From Streptomyces sp. SPB162 (lineage in GTDB: Bacteria > Actinomycetota > Actinomycetes > Streptomycetales > Streptomycetaceae), in the NCBI RefSeq assembly GCF_029504575.1, contig NZ_JAQFII010000001.1, positions 682,001 to 746,000 of the forward strand: a stretch of 64,000 nt of DNA, written 5' to 3'. A model generated the notes under the pieces. It saw only the letters and a program-made list of their open reading frames with translations, ran no database searches and was not told where the DNA came from. Below are positions 52,877-61,486 of this stretch, one piece after another (position 1 is the stretch's first letter; each line of letters begins with the position of its first letter). Both the position numbers and the translations under genes were made by a program.

Positions 52877-53968
52877 ATGAAAGACAATCTTCCATGCTTG
52901 ACGCGAAGACAGGTACCAGAATTGACTTTCCTTGCAGCAAGAAAGACACAGATCGTTGCTACTCTGGGTCCAGTCAGCGAAACACGGTCCTGCCTTGAAG
53001 GCCTTATTCTCGCTGGAATGGACATGGTCAGGCTCAGCATGAGCAACGGCACACGGGAGCAGCACATCAACACCGTGGCGCTGGTCCGTGAGTTGGCAAC
53101 GGAGTGCGGTCGACCAGTCAGAATCCTTGCGGATTTGCAGGGGCGGAAAAATCGTCTCGGGCGGCTCCCAGGTGGCCAAGTAGAGTGGCTGACAGGCGAT
53201 CACGTCGTACTGACGACGTCCCAGGAGCAGTTGACATCTCATCGTACGTGGACCCTGTACCCCTGGATCCCGAATCTCGTCCAGCCTGGCTCCGCGGTAC
53301 TGATCGACGACGGCGCAGTCGTCCTGACCGTCCAGCACGCGGACAGTGCGGAAATGCACTGCACCGTCGCCGAAGGTGGGACCGTCACCGACGGCCGAGG
53401 GTTCACTATTCCGGGCGCAACCACATTCGAGCCGGGCCTCAATCAGAAGGATGCCGACGACCTCCTCTTCGCCGCGGACCTCGGCGTTGACCTGGTCGCG
53501 CTGTCATTCGCGTGCTCGGCAGAGGATTACGCTGCTGTGCACGCGTTGGCACCGTCCCCCCTTGTCATCGGAAAGGTCGAACATCCGGACGCGGTGAAGG
53601 CTCTCTCGTCGATGGCGGGAGCTTTCGACGGCTTGATGGTCGCGCGCGGCGACCTCGCACTGGAGATTGCCTTCGAGGACGTCCCTATTGTGCAGAAGAG
53701 CGCAGTGCGAGAATGCTCCCGCATGGGGAAAACATCCATGGTCGCCACACAGCTGTTGCACTCCATGAGAGAAAGCAGCCTGCCGGCGCGCGCAGAAGTC
53801 GCCGATATCTTCAACGCAGTTGTCGACGGCGCGGACGCCCTGGTGCTAACGGGAGAGACAGGATACGGCAAGCACCCGGTGCGGGTGGTCGAGGTCATGC
53901 GACGTGTGATCGAGAGCGCCGAGCGCCATCTTATGGATGCGGGGCCCAGCCGAACATCCAGCCGCTAA
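52877..53968 (+). CDS. pyruvate-kinase-like protein lacking the C-terminal domain
   Basis: A 363-residue homologue of pyruvate kinase (normally about 475). Clear matches: KTQIVATLGPVSE (N terminus), LADLQGRKNRLG, GLNQKDADDLLFAADLGVDLVALSF, IGKVEHPDAV (with the catalytic Lys), MVARGDLALEI and MVATQLLHSM followed by RAEVADIFNAVVDGADALVLTGETGYGKHPV. It stops after the catalytic barrel, so the allosteric C domain is absent. The R-x-N-F-S-H-G potassium-site loop is changed to RLSMSNG. It may have been recruited for a phosphoenolpyruvate- or phosphate-transfer step in the pathway. Shine-Dalgarno for ATG 52877 is weak. Confidence 0.82.
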   Translation: MKDNLPCLTRRQVPELTFLAARKTQIVATLGPVSETRSCLEGLILAGMDMVRLSMSNGTREQHINTVALVRELATECGRPVRILADLQGRKNRLGRLPGGQVEWLTGDHVVLTTSQEQLTSHRTWTLYPWIPNLVQPGSAVLIDDGAVVLTVQHADSAEMHCTVAEGGTVTDGRGFTIPGATTFEPGLNQKDADDLLFAADLGVDLVALSFACSAEDYAAVHALAPSPLVIGKVEHPDAVKALSSMAGAFDGLMVARGDLALEIAFEDVPIVQKSAVRECSRMGKTSMVATQLLHSMRESSLPARAEVADIFNAVVDGADALVLTGETGYGKHPVRVVEVMRRVIESAERHLMDAGPSRTSSR

Positions 53969-54008
53969 ATGCGCTGCCCTGCAGCTCCACGCAAGGAGGT
54001 AATGAAAA

Positions 54009-55058
54009 GTGGCAGTTCGCACAGTACTCGTCACCGGCGGCGCCGGCTACCTGGGTTCGTGCCTTGTCGACCTGCTCGGTCGCCAAGGGTACACAGTCAT
54101 CTCCCTGGACAACGGGATGATCCCCGATCATGAATCTTCGCATGAGAATGTCCGGCATATACGGGCCGATATTCGGGATGTGAGCGACTGGCGCTCCCTG
54201 ATGCCGACCGTGGATGCCGTAGTGCACCTGGCAGGGCTCGTCGGAGACCCTGCCTGTTCGGTGAATCATGACCTGACGTGGGAAATAAACTATCTGGGAA
54301 CCGTATATGTTGCCGAGGCCGCTCGCAAGGCGGGCGTCCAGCGGTTCGTCTTTGCGTCTACGTGCAGCAACTACGGTCTGTCTTTCGGTACGAGTGCTGA
54401 CACCTTTTCGCCACTTTTTCCTCAGTCCGTTTATGCGGCAAGCAAAATTCAGGCCGAACATTATCTTCTGAGCGTGCGAGGCGCTGATTTCAGCCCTGCG
54501 ATATTGCGTTTTGCCACCCTTTTCGGGATCTCCCCAAGAATGCGATTTGACCTTGCTATAAATATCATGACGGCAAGAGCCGCAATGGAGGGCTCGATCC
54601 TGGTGATCAACGGGGAGCAGTGGCGCCCATTCTTGCATGTGCGCGATTGTGCCAAGATTGTAGCCTCTCTCATACCTGTGGACTGGAGCCGTCCAGGCGC
54701 CGAGATATATAATTGCGGATCAGACAGAGAGAACTTCAAGATCAGTGAGATCGGACGGATCATTCAAGAAGAGATCCCACTGGCCACGCTGGACATCAAG
54801 AAGTCTGCCGACGACATGAGAGACTATCGCGTCGATTTTGACCTGCAACCGAATTCGATCAACTTTAATAGCCCGATAGGCGTCAGGGAGGGAATACGAG
54901 AGATCCGAGACGCGCTGGAGCAGGGTCTTTTTGCTGACTATTCGAACAGGGATTACAACAACTATGAGACGTTGATCCACCGACTGCAAGAAGGTCATTT
55001 GTCGACAAGTCTGCGGCATGATCACCCATGGCCTGAGCTGGTTTCAAGCAGTGTATGA
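54009..55058 (+). CDS. NAD-dependent epimerase/dehydratase (extended SDR)
   Basis: A 349-residue extended SDR. NAD-binding GGAGYLGSCLVDLL near residue 10, VVHLAGLVGDPACSVNH near residue 70, catalytic FASTCSNYG and YAASK (Tyr and Lys) near residue 147, and WRPFLHVRDCAKIV, typical of nucleotide-sugar epimerases and dehydratases. It indicates a sugar or sugar-nucleotide intermediate. GTG 54009 has a perfect AAGGAGGT 8 bases upstream. The gene is low in GC. Confidence 0.88.
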   Translation: MAVRTVLVTGGAGYLGSCLVDLLGRQGYTVISLDNGMIPDHESSHENVRHIRADIRDVSDWRSLMPTVDAVVHLAGLVGDPACSVNHDLTWEINYLGTVYVAEAARKAGVQRFVFASTCSNYGLSFGTSADTFSPLFPQSVYAASKIQAEHYLLSVRGADFSPAILRFATLFGISPRMRFDLAINIMTARAAMEGSILVINGEQWRPFLHVRDCAKIVASLIPVDWSRPGAEIYNCGSDRENFKISEIGRIIQEEIPLATLDIKKSADDMRDYRVDFDLQPNSINFNSPIGVREGIREIRDALEQGLFADYSNRDYNNYETLIHRLQEGHLSTSLRHDHPWPELVSSSV

Positions 55059-55103
55059 AAGTCTATTTGGCCGCGGTGCCGGCCAAGGCAGGAGTTGAGG
55101 GGC

Positions 55104-55553
55104 ATGGGTTACATCCAAGAGATGCGGGCGTTGGTTGGAACGAGACCACTACTTCTTCCGGGCGCGCTCGCCATCATCCGGAACGATCAACATGAGATCC
55201 TGCTGACCCGGCGCACGGACACGAAAGAATGGTCCCTTCCCGGGGGCCACATGGAACCGGGCGAAACGCTTGCCGAGACTGCAGCACGCGAAGTTCACGA
55301 GGAAATTGGTCTAGGGGTGGAGGAGCTCGAGTTTATTGATTTCTACTCGGGCCCGGAATTCTTTTACCGATACCCGAACGGTGATGAGATATACAAGGTA
55401 ACCGCCGTCTTCGCCACGCTGTTCTCCGGGGGGGATCTGAATCTTGACGACGCCGAGGTGCTAGAGGCACTCTTCTTCAGTCGTGACAACCTTCCCGGCG
55501 ATCTATTCAGCCAAGAGCGGTACATCATCGAGAAATACTTCGAAAACCGCTAG
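55104..55553 (+). CDS. NUDIX hydrolase
   Basis: A 149-residue NUDIX protein. The Nudix box is complete: GGHMEPGETLAETAAREVHEEIGL (G-x5-E-x7-R-E-x-x-E-E-x-G). Members cleave nucleoside diphosphates linked to other groups, so it may release a phosphate from a nucleotide intermediate made by this set of genes or act as a house-cleaning enzyme. ATG 55104 has AGGAG upstream and GAGGGG nearby; a longer start at 55095 is possible. Confidence 0.88.
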   Translation: MGYIQEMRALVGTRPLLLPGALAIIRNDQHEILLTRRTDTKEWSLPGGHMEPGETLAETAAREVHEEIGLGVEELEFIDFYSGPEFFYRYPNGDEIYKVTAVFATLFSGGDLNLDDAEVLEALFFSRDNLPGDLFSQERYIIEKYFENR

Positions 55554-55580
55554 TCATCCAGTGTTGTGGAGGAACCCTCT

Positions 55581-57200
55581 GTGGGCGCGATCGAGAAAAC
55601 GTTCCCGTTGAATGCCGCCCAAGAGAGAAATCTGAGAAACTGGGCCGAGGAAGACATACCTTCAAAAACCCTCGCCGTTGTGGTCCCGCTTGTTGCCGCA
55701 CAAAGTCTGACTGACGTCCGGACCTCGATCGATTACCTCATAGGTCGACATGAAGCTCTGAGGAGCCGGTTGGGGAGAACCCTTCACGGAATGCCAGTCC
55801 AGGAAGTAATGGAAACGGCATGGGTAACTTCCGGCCTTGAATGTGATTACCATCAAGTGTCGTCCAGTCAGGATCCCGTCGAATTTGCCTCCACTCTTCG
55901 GGCAAAGTACATAGATCCCATCCAATATTCGTCTCGTTGCTCTTTCTATTTGAAAGGAGACGAAGTAGTAGCGGTCATGCTCTCCGTCTCACATGTCTTC
56001 GTTGATGGAATTAGCCGACGCATTCTGACACGAGAGCTTACAGATTTTTTGCATGGCGGCCGGCATTCACCGGAATCTCCGCCTCAGGCAAGCGACTACA
56101 GTGACGACGCAGCGTCTCCCATCGTTCAAAAGAACACACAGTACTGGAAGACTATTCTTGCCACGGTGCCTCGATCATGCACCTATTCAGGCGCGGTCCG
56201 GGATCCGTACGAACGTGTCGAAATGGCGAAGGTAACACTGACTCCAGACCAGGCCTCTCGAATAATGGCGGCATGCAGTGTGCTTCGAGTGACCCCGTAT
56301 GCCCTGTGGGTGACTTCCATGAGCGCTCTCGTTCAGCGTGCCACCCGGCAGTACAATCAAGTATTCCGGTCCACCTACGCAAATCGCCTAACTGCAAAGG
56401 ACTATCGCGCAGTAGCTCAATTGGCGCAGGCAGCCTTCGTTCCGCTCATGGGGACGGAGCATGAGTCTCTGATGGCACGTGCACGTGGTGTTTATAGTTC
56501 TACTCTGCGCACGTACAGGCATGGCCTTTACGATGCAAGTCACACCGTGGAGTGGCTGAATCGTCCGTCGGCACACATGGGTGCGACGTTTCAGCCTGCT
56601 TTCGAAGTCAACTATCTTCCGGCATCCACTTCCGATCGATCGTTGGTTGAGAAATCTATGATCGGTGGCGACTATGAAATCAAGACCGTAGGCGAGAGGA
56701 TGGCTATAGATGCTCCGTCAGCAAAAGCCGACCTCGCCATACTCGTATCCTACGAATATTCTCCATGGATTCGACTTGATGCCCGAAGGCCCGTCTACAG
56801 TCAACGACGGACCTCTGAGTTGCTTCGGAACTTGTTGAGCATTATGGATGTCCTGTGTGCTGCGCCCGAGACCTCTATTTCGGACCTGTCTGTTCGCGAG
56901 TTTCGGTCCATGTCCGGGCAGCTCTTCGGCCACCGCAGCGGAGTCTTCATCGATACGTCGACGACTACGAGCCTTGTCATGGGGTTTCCCGCCGTACAAA
57001 GCTGCAGGCTGGAGATGCGTGCTGATACTCTGGTGGCCCACGTTCAGGCTTCTGAGCCCGTGGAGGTGAGCGAAATGCTGGCCTACTATCAGGCACGACA
57101 ACCGTGGTTCTCTGGATCCGTCGTCCCTGACGCTTTCTGTTTCTGCGGGACGCCTATCGCCACTGGTTCCTCCGCGTGTCACGCACCCGCGACCTTGTAG
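55581..57200 (+). CDS. free-standing condensation-domain protein
   Basis: A 539-residue protein with one condensation domain and a short extra tail. It starts KTFPLNAAQERNL, and the active-site segment is VSHVFVDGISRRIL near residue 143, giving S-H-x-x-x-D-G: the second His and the DG are kept. In a cluster with only one discrete carrier protein it is the natural candidate for joining the carrier-bound acyl group to a free amine, as VibH does. GTG 55581 has GGAGG 8 bases upstream. Last gene of the plus arm; codon use is low-GC. Confidence 0.83.
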   Translation: MGAIEKTFPLNAAQERNLRNWAEEDIPSKTLAVVVPLVAAQSLTDVRTSIDYLIGRHEALRSRLGRTLHGMPVQEVMETAWVTSGLECDYHQVSSSQDPVEFASTLRAKYIDPIQYSSRCSFYLKGDEVVAVMLSVSHVFVDGISRRILTRELTDFLHGGRHSPESPPQASDYSDDAASPIVQKNTQYWKTILATVPRSCTYSGAVRDPYERVEMAKVTLTPDQASRIMAACSVLRVTPYALWVTSMSALVQRATRQYNQVFRSTYANRLTAKDYRAVAQLAQAAFVPLMGTEHESLMARARGVYSSTLRTYRHGLYDASHTVEWLNRPSAHMGATFQPAFEVNYLPASTSDRSLVEKSMIGGDYEIKTVGERMAIDAPSAKADLAILVSYEYSPWIRLDARRPVYSQRRTSELLRNLLSIMDVLCAAPETSISDLSVREFRSMSGQLFGHRSGVFIDTSTTTSLVMGFPAVQSCRLEMRADTLVAHVQASEPVEVSEMLAYYQARQPWFSGSVVPDAFCFCGTPIATGSSACHAPATL

Positions 57201-57348
57201 CGTTCTGTTCCCGACGTTGAATGCGTGGTATCGGCGCAGCTGAATCTGCGGGTCGGCCGTTCGGATGGCTCGTTGCGTGGTGTGTCAGTGCTGGTTACCC
57301 GCCGGACCTTGACCCTGCCGAACCTCACCCGCCCTGGCGGGAGTTGAT

Positions 57349-57720
57349 TTGCGGGTGCGGTTCACCCCAAGTGATCGCCCGTTCCTGGCAGCCCTGCTGC
57401 ACCGGTTGCCGTCGGAGGCACTGCGCAGGGTGCGACTGCTGGTACGTCCGGGGACGGTGCCGCGCCGGCACCGCGATATGGTCGCACGCCGCCATGCTGC
57501 CGTCTCCCCGCCCTAGCGCCCGGGAAGGCCTCGGACCGTGCGCTCCATCCGCACCCTGGTTCTGCGGCTCGCACGGGAGAGTCCCCGGTGGGGATATCGC
57601 CACCTCCACGGTGAACTCCGCGTCCTCGGGATCAAGGTGGCCGCCTCCCCCGCCTGGCAAACCCTGAAGGAAGCCGGCATCGAACCGGCGCGGCCAACCC
57701 CGTGTTCGCCGAGAAGAGCC
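57349..57720 (+). pseudogene. integrase-type (IS3-like) transposase remnant
   Basis: One frame reads RFTPSDRPFLAALLHRLPSEA, then LVRPGTVPRRHRDMVARRHAAV, an in-frame TAG at 57514-57516, then RSIRTLVLRLARESPRWGYRHLHGEL and VAASPAWQTLKEAGIEPAR. This is the N-terminal half of a common actinobacterial integrase-family transposase. The catalytic core is missing. It marks the right edge of the low-GC island. Confidence 0.8.
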
Positions 57721-57805
57721 CCGCGGGCCCGCAAGGGCTGCGCGCTCCAGGCCTGTCCTACAGCCGATAGCGTTGAAGCGACGTAGGTGACGGGATCGGA
57801 GAGTG

Positions 57806-58828
57806 ATGAGCGGTACTGGAGCGGAGGTCGACGGCAGCCCGCGCGGGGTGTTCTCAGTGGACTCGACCGACCCGGACGCCGCACCGCGGGGACTCGACGC
57901 CTTCCGGCGCGGGTGGGAGACGCAGATCGGCGACGATGTCTTCCAACTGCCGGCCTTCAGCCCGGACACCGTCGGGGACTTTCGGGTCAAGGGACAAGTG
58001 ACCAAGGTGCACGGTGCGGCGATCGCCGATCTTCACGCCGCTTCGGCGACCCGGACCGCGGACGCCCCGGGCGGCGATCAGGATCTGGTGGCCATGTACG
58101 TGGTGCAGCGCGGCGCGTGGACTCTGGGAGGGCCGCCCGGTGACGGCGAGCAGACCGTGTCGGCCGGGCAGTTCCTCGTCCGGCACGTCGGGAACCTGAC
58201 GGCTTTCGAGACGACGGCGCACCTCACGGCGAAGTTCTTCGTTCTGCCTCCCGACGAGCTCAAGCCCCTGCTCGGGAACCGGGTCATCACCGGGCCGGCG
58301 GACTCGGCCGAGATACGCCTGCTGACGGCCTTGACAGACATGATCCACACAACGGCGGCCGACCTCGGCCCGGCCGGTGCGGAAGCCGCCCACGGGGCCC
58401 TGATCGAACTGGCCAAGGCGGTGGCGAAGGGCCGGTTCGACGATGTGGAACCCCGGCTGGCTCCCGCGCTCACCCAGGCGGCCAAGGACCTCGCGGACCG
58501 TCGGCTCGCTGATCCCGACCTTTCTCCGGCGATGCTCGCGCGCGAACTCAACGTCTCTGTCCGTACGCTGCACCGGGCATTCGCCGCTGTGGGAGAGCAG
58601 GTGACCGCCTACATCCGCCATCGGCGACTGCACGAGGCCCGGTTCGCCCTCACCGCGCCGTCAGGTCGCCTGAGTATCTCGGAACTCGCCGCACACTGGC
58701 AGTTCGCGGACGGCAGTCACTTCACCCGAGCCTTCAAGAAGCACTACGGTCAGACTCCCACCGAGTACGCCCGTTCGACCGGAGCAGCGTCGCACCCGCC
58801 GGGCCGCGGGTCGGCCGATAGCGCGTGA
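57806..58828 (+). CDS. AraC-family transcriptional regulator
   Basis: A 340-residue regulator with an AraC_binding_2-like N-terminal domain (about residues 30-200; DLVAMYVVQRGAWTLGG, QFLVRHVGNLTAFET) and a C-terminal HTH pair near residues 235-325 (LSPAMLARELNVSVRTLHRAFAAVGEQVTAYIRHRRL and ISELAAHWQFADGSHFTRAFKKHYGQTPTEYAR, a textbook second helix pair). ATG 57806 has GGAG upstream. Located between the island and a convergent GMC oxidoreductase, it may control either; high GC suggests it belongs to the host flank. Confidence 0.9.
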   Translation: MSGTGAEVDGSPRGVFSVDSTDPDAAPRGLDAFRRGWETQIGDDVFQLPAFSPDTVGDFRVKGQVTKVHGAAIADLHAASATRTADAPGGDQDLVAMYVVQRGAWTLGGPPGDGEQTVSAGQFLVRHVGNLTAFETTAHLTAKFFVLPPDELKPLLGNRVITGPADSAEIRLLTALTDMIHTTAADLGPAGAEAAHGALIELAKAVAKGRFDDVEPRLAPALTQAAKDLADRRLADPDLSPAMLARELNVSVRTLHRAFAAVGEQVTAYIRHRRLHEARFALTAPSGRLSISELAAHWQFADGSHFTRAFKKHYGQTPTEYARSTGAASHPPGRGSADSA

Positions 58829-59010
58829 CCAGAGGTACGACCGCGGTTCAGCGGCTGCCTCCTGCTTTCGCGCGTATGCGACAGCCGTCCGCACTGGCCC
58901 TGGGCCGGGTAGCTCGCCGGCAGCTGGTCGAAGGTTCCGACCAACTGCCGGCGGCCCAGGCGGCGTCGGGATAAGCGCGTTGGGGAAGCGCCGTGGATGC
59001 TGAAGAAGGT

Positions 59011-60516
59011 TCAGTCGATCAGCTCGGCGGCCCGCTCGGCGATGGCGTAGACGGTGGCGTTGGTGTTGGCCGAGGGGATGGACGGCATCACCGAGGCGTC
59101 GGCGACCCGCAGCCCGGATATTCCGTGCACGCGGAGGTTGGCAGGGTCGACGACGGCATCGGCGTCGGTTCCCATGCGGCAGGTGCCGGTGTAGTGGAAG
59201 TAAGGTCCGGTGGCCTTGCGGAGGAACTCGTCCACGTCTTCGCCGCTCGTCCCGGAGCCCGGCACCGCTTCCTGCTTGCGCCAGTCGGCGAACGCGTCGC
59301 CCTCCCCGATGCGGCGAGCCAGGGCCAGGCCCTTGCGCATGATCTCCAGGTCACGGTCGTCGCTCAGATAACCCGGGTCGACCACGGGAGCGCTGCCGGG
59401 ATGGGCGTCCGCCAGGCGCACGGTGCCGCTGCTGTGCGGAGCCATCGCGGCGAAAGCGATCGAATAGCCGTTGGCCGGCGGCTGGCCCCATGCCGACGGG
59501 AGCGGTGCGGCAACGACGTAGACCTGAAGGTCCGGCCGGCCCGCGGTGGGGTCGCTGTGCAGCAGGCCCATCATCTCGGCCGGCGGGTTGGCAGGAATGA
59601 ACGGTACGGGCCGGGTGGCCTCGTACACCACGCCGGCCATCGGGTGGTCCTGCAGATGGGAGCCCACACCCGGCAGGTCGGCGACGACATCGATGCCGTG
59701 TTCCTCCAGGTGTTGTGCCGGGCCGATCCCTGACAGCATCAGGAGGTGTGCGGAACCGATGGCTCCCGCGGTCAGCACCACCTCGGCGCCGTCGACGGAC
59801 CGGTGCTCCCCGCCAAGGGTGTACTCGACGCCCGTGCAGCGGCCCGCGGTGACGAGCAACCGCTCCACGGTCGCGTCCGTGACGACGTCCAGGTTCGGCC
59901 GGTCCAGGAACGGACGGATGTAGGCGTCGGCCGCGCTCTGCCGGGCGCCGCCAGGCAGATTCATGTCACTCCACCCGAACCCGGTCTCCAGCCCGCCGCC
60001 GATGTCATCGGCGCGTGCGAACCCGGCCTCCACGGCGGCGTCGACGCCTGCCGTGGCCAGGGGATGGGGTTCCGGGACCGGGGCGACCACGACCGGCCCG
60101 TCCGTGCCCCGCACGGAGGCATCACGGCCGCGCGTGCTCTCGCTGCGGGCGAAATAGGGCAGCAGATCGTCGAAACCCCACCCTGGAGCGCCGAGGCCGG
60201 CCCATTCGTCGTAACCGGAACGGTGCCCCCGTAGGTGGTAGAGGCCGTTGATGCTCGATGATCCGCCGAGTGCCTTGCCGCGCAGCACGTCAGCGGCCCG
60301 GCCCGTACCGGCCTGCACGGTCGAGGCGCCCAGCCAGAGGGACGACGGGTCGAACCCCAGGAAGCCCCAGGGAGACGCCATCGTCTCGGTCGCGTCCCGG
60401 GCTCCCGCCTCCAGCAGCAACACCCGCACGCCGGGGCGTTCCGAGAGCCGGGAGGCGATCACGCATCCCGCTGTCCCCGCTCCCACCACGACATAGTCAT
60501 AAGGGCTCTTGTCCAT
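59011..60516 (-). CDS. GMC-family FAD-dependent oxidoreductase
   Basis: A 501-residue glucose-methanol-choline oxidoreductase. FAD motif YVVVGAGTAGCVIASRL at the N terminus, GMC signature 1 GKALGGSSSINGLYHLRGH near residue 90, signature 2 LTAGAIGSAHLLMLSGIGP near residue 260, and the catalytic end HYTGTCRMG with ANTNATVYAIAERAA. It probably oxidises an alcohol, as choline dehydrogenase or related enzymes do. ATG 60516 has GGAG 5 bases upstream (ATG 60519 is equally possible). It faces the AraC gene tail to tail; a 10-bp inverted repeat lies about 50 bases upstream. Confidence 0.9.
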   Translation of the reverse strand: MDKSPYDYVVVGAGTAGCVIASRLSERPGVRVLLLEAGARDATETMASPWGFLGFDPSSLWLGASTVQAGTGRAADVLRGKALGGSSSINGLYHLRGHRSGYDEWAGLGAPGWGFDDLLPYFARSESTRGRDASVRGTDGPVVVAPVPEPHPLATAGVDAAVEAGFARADDIGGGLETGFGWSDMNLPGGARQSAADAYIRPFLDRPNLDVVTDATVERLLVTAGRCTGVEYTLGGEHRSVDGAEVVLTAGAIGSAHLLMLSGIGPAQHLEEHGIDVVADLPGVGSHLQDHPMAGVVYEATRPVPFIPANPPAEMMGLLHSDPTAGRPDLQVYVVAAPLPSAWGQPPANGYSIAFAAMAPHSSGTVRLADAHPGSAPVVDPGYLSDDRDLEIMRKGLALARRIGEGDAFADWRKQEAVPGSGTSGEDVDEFLRKATGPYFHYTGTCRMGTDADAVVDPANLRVHGISGLRVADASVMPSIPSANTNATVYAIAERAAELID

Positions 60517-60566
60517 CATGTCTCCGCTTTCCACGGCAGTCTCGTCCGACCACCGGATTCCAGAAA

Positions 60567-60595
60567 ATCAGCTCCTCGACGAGCAAGGAGCTGAT
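60567..60595. promoter_or_regulatory. inverted repeat upstream of the GMC gene
   Basis: ATCAGCTCCT (60567-60576) and AGGAGCTGAT (60586-60595) are perfect 10-bp arms with a 9-base centre, about 50 bases upstream of the GMC start; candidate operator or leader hairpin. Confidence 0.55.
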
Positions 60596-61486
60596 GATGC
60601 CTGTGTACCAACTCGTCTTGGGTGTGTATCCGTCCAGGAACAGCGCAGGTGTTCCCTCGGCCTTCGCAGCTTAGGAAGACCGGCACAGCGCGCACTTGAA
60701 CCACCGCGACGTCTGTTCGGAACCTGCGCGCCACGAGGCGCCGTTGGGCACATCCCGGGCCGCACTGGCGCAACGCCGCGCAGGTCACCGGGCCGCTCAT
60801 CGAGGCCCCTGAGCCCGAGGCCGTCGGCAGGGACGACTACCAGCCCCCCGTGTGCTCCACCCCGAGCAGGTGCTGGAGCACGAATACGGGGGCCTGCTGC
60901 CGCGGGGACTCCGTGAGCGCATCGCCGAGTGGGAGGACGGCGCCGAGCAGGAGGACGAGGAGGGCGTGGGACGCGGGCGGTCGCAGCTGGGTCCCGGTCG
61001 CGGACCAGCCCGTCATCGGTGTGTTCGACGCCATGTCCCCACCCGGATCTCGGTGGGGCGCTGGGATCACTGCGGATCTTCACGTGCCCCGCCGCACCGA
61101 CCCACCCGCACCGCGTCAGTCTGCAGGAGCGGCCGGACTGTCCATCTGGATGACACCCGTCGCCGCTAACGGACTGACCAGCAGACATCACACAGCGTCA
61201 TTTCTGAACCGTGGACCCCGGATTACCTTCAAATTGCCTACTGTGATGGCGAGTTGACGGCTGAAAAGGGTTGACGTCGAAACGTGGTCTAGTCCAATGT
61301 TGAGCCCAGGGACCGTGTGCGTGTCCATCCTCCCGCGGGGTGCGGTCCGCCGCCCTCCGACCGCCATGGGCTCCACGAAGGCATCACCCGCGCTTGCCCC
61401 GAGAACGCCGTTTGGGCGGTCCAGGACCTCGCGAAGGTGCCCGCCTTCGCGAGGAACGAGAACATGACCCGATCGCGGAGAGAGAC
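60596..61486. other. 890-base gap with no accepted gene; promoter for the decarboxylase at its end
   Basis: Short frames on both strands (for example 60850-61170 plus) show no family resemblance and broken coding signal; probably decayed sequence. Near the right end, two GTTGACG heptamers (61253-61259 and 61270-61276) start 17 bases apart; the second, with CAATGT at 61295-61300, could be a -35/-10 pair for the gene at 61487. Confidence 0.4.

Noticed and set aside
60568..61191. Minus- and plus-strand frames in the gap between the GMC and decarboxylase genes.
   Set aside because: Mutually overlapping, low-complexity, no ribosome-binding sites and no recognisable domain.
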